Positions 23,203 through 23,241 of a DNA stretch of 23,241 bases are shown one piece after another (position 1 is the stretch's first letter; each line of letters opens with the position of its first letter). The notes below the pieces were generated by a model. It ran no database searches. It saw nothing but the letters and a program-made list of their open reading frames with translations, and had not been told where the DNA came from. This DNA comes from Prevotella sp. CAG:891. Its GTDB lineage: Bacteria; Bacteroidota; Bacteroidia; Bacteroidales; Bacteroidaceae. Location: positions 31,437 through 54,677 of the forward strand of contig FR901793.1 in assembly GCA_000437675.1 (NCBI GenBank), given 5' to 3'. A program made the translations under genes and the position numbers.

Positions 23203-23241
23203 ATATAATTCCTATCGAATTATTTTTACTTTGCATTACGT

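Overview
The window looks like a chromosomal segment of a Bacteroidales bacterium, most likely from the Prevotellaceae side of the order. The evidence is gene content (Bacteroidetes-type MiaB, RecX, rhomboid with a conserved soluble tail, WaaA, a PD-(D/E)XK 'Rpn-like' protein) and promoters of the form TTTG-N19-TAnnTTTG (best copies before sbcD and before miaB). Most genes also lack a Shine-Dalgarno sequence. The family-level guess rests on memory of such genomes, not on a search.

Layout, left to right. (1) 1-2899, plus strand: the 3' half of rnr (RNase R), a hairpin terminator, and an exported S41 protease. (2) 3016-6159, minus strand: ribD, a rhomboid protease and an EEP-family membrane hydrolase in tandem, ending at a strong terminator that faces the S41 gene. 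(3) 6243-7112, plus: prmC, divergent from ribD. (4) 7103-8856, plus: an accessory-looking patch. The last 10 bases of prmC plus 23 bases beyond it are repeated exactly 600 bp downstream (33 bp, one mismatch). The bracketed segment is gene-free and AT-rich and carries 21-bp phased repeats. It is followed by an Rpn-like PD-(D/E)XK gene with a perfect Shine-Dalgarno and an internal heptad repeat. (5) 8992-10682, plus: a promoter, a short leader RNA with its own intrinsic terminator, miaB, and three consecutive hairpins. (6) 10694-10949: a 194-bp imperfect inverted-repeat element and the recX terminator. (7) 16712-10956, minus: gltX, waaA (Kdo transferase), a GT4 and a GT2 glycosyltransferase, and recX. 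(8) 22122-16987, minus: sbcD and sbcC. (9) 23054-22350, minus: a CobB-like sirtuin with its own promoter and terminator.

Most genes are housekeeping: RNA turnover (rnr), riboflavin synthesis (ribD), release-factor methylation (prmC), tRNA modification and charging (miaB, gltX), lipid A-core assembly (waaA with two glycosyltransferases), DNA end processing and recombination control (sbcCD, recX) and protein deacylation (cobB). I found no complete new defence or mobile system. The most unusual material is non-coding: the prmC 3'-end duplication with its phased repeats, the leader RNA and terminator before miaB, the 194-bp palindromic element, the 83-bp structured spacer between gltX and waaA, and a recurring motif built around TAATTTTGAACACC. 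No rRNA, tRNA, CRISPR array or recognisable transposase-bearing IS was seen.
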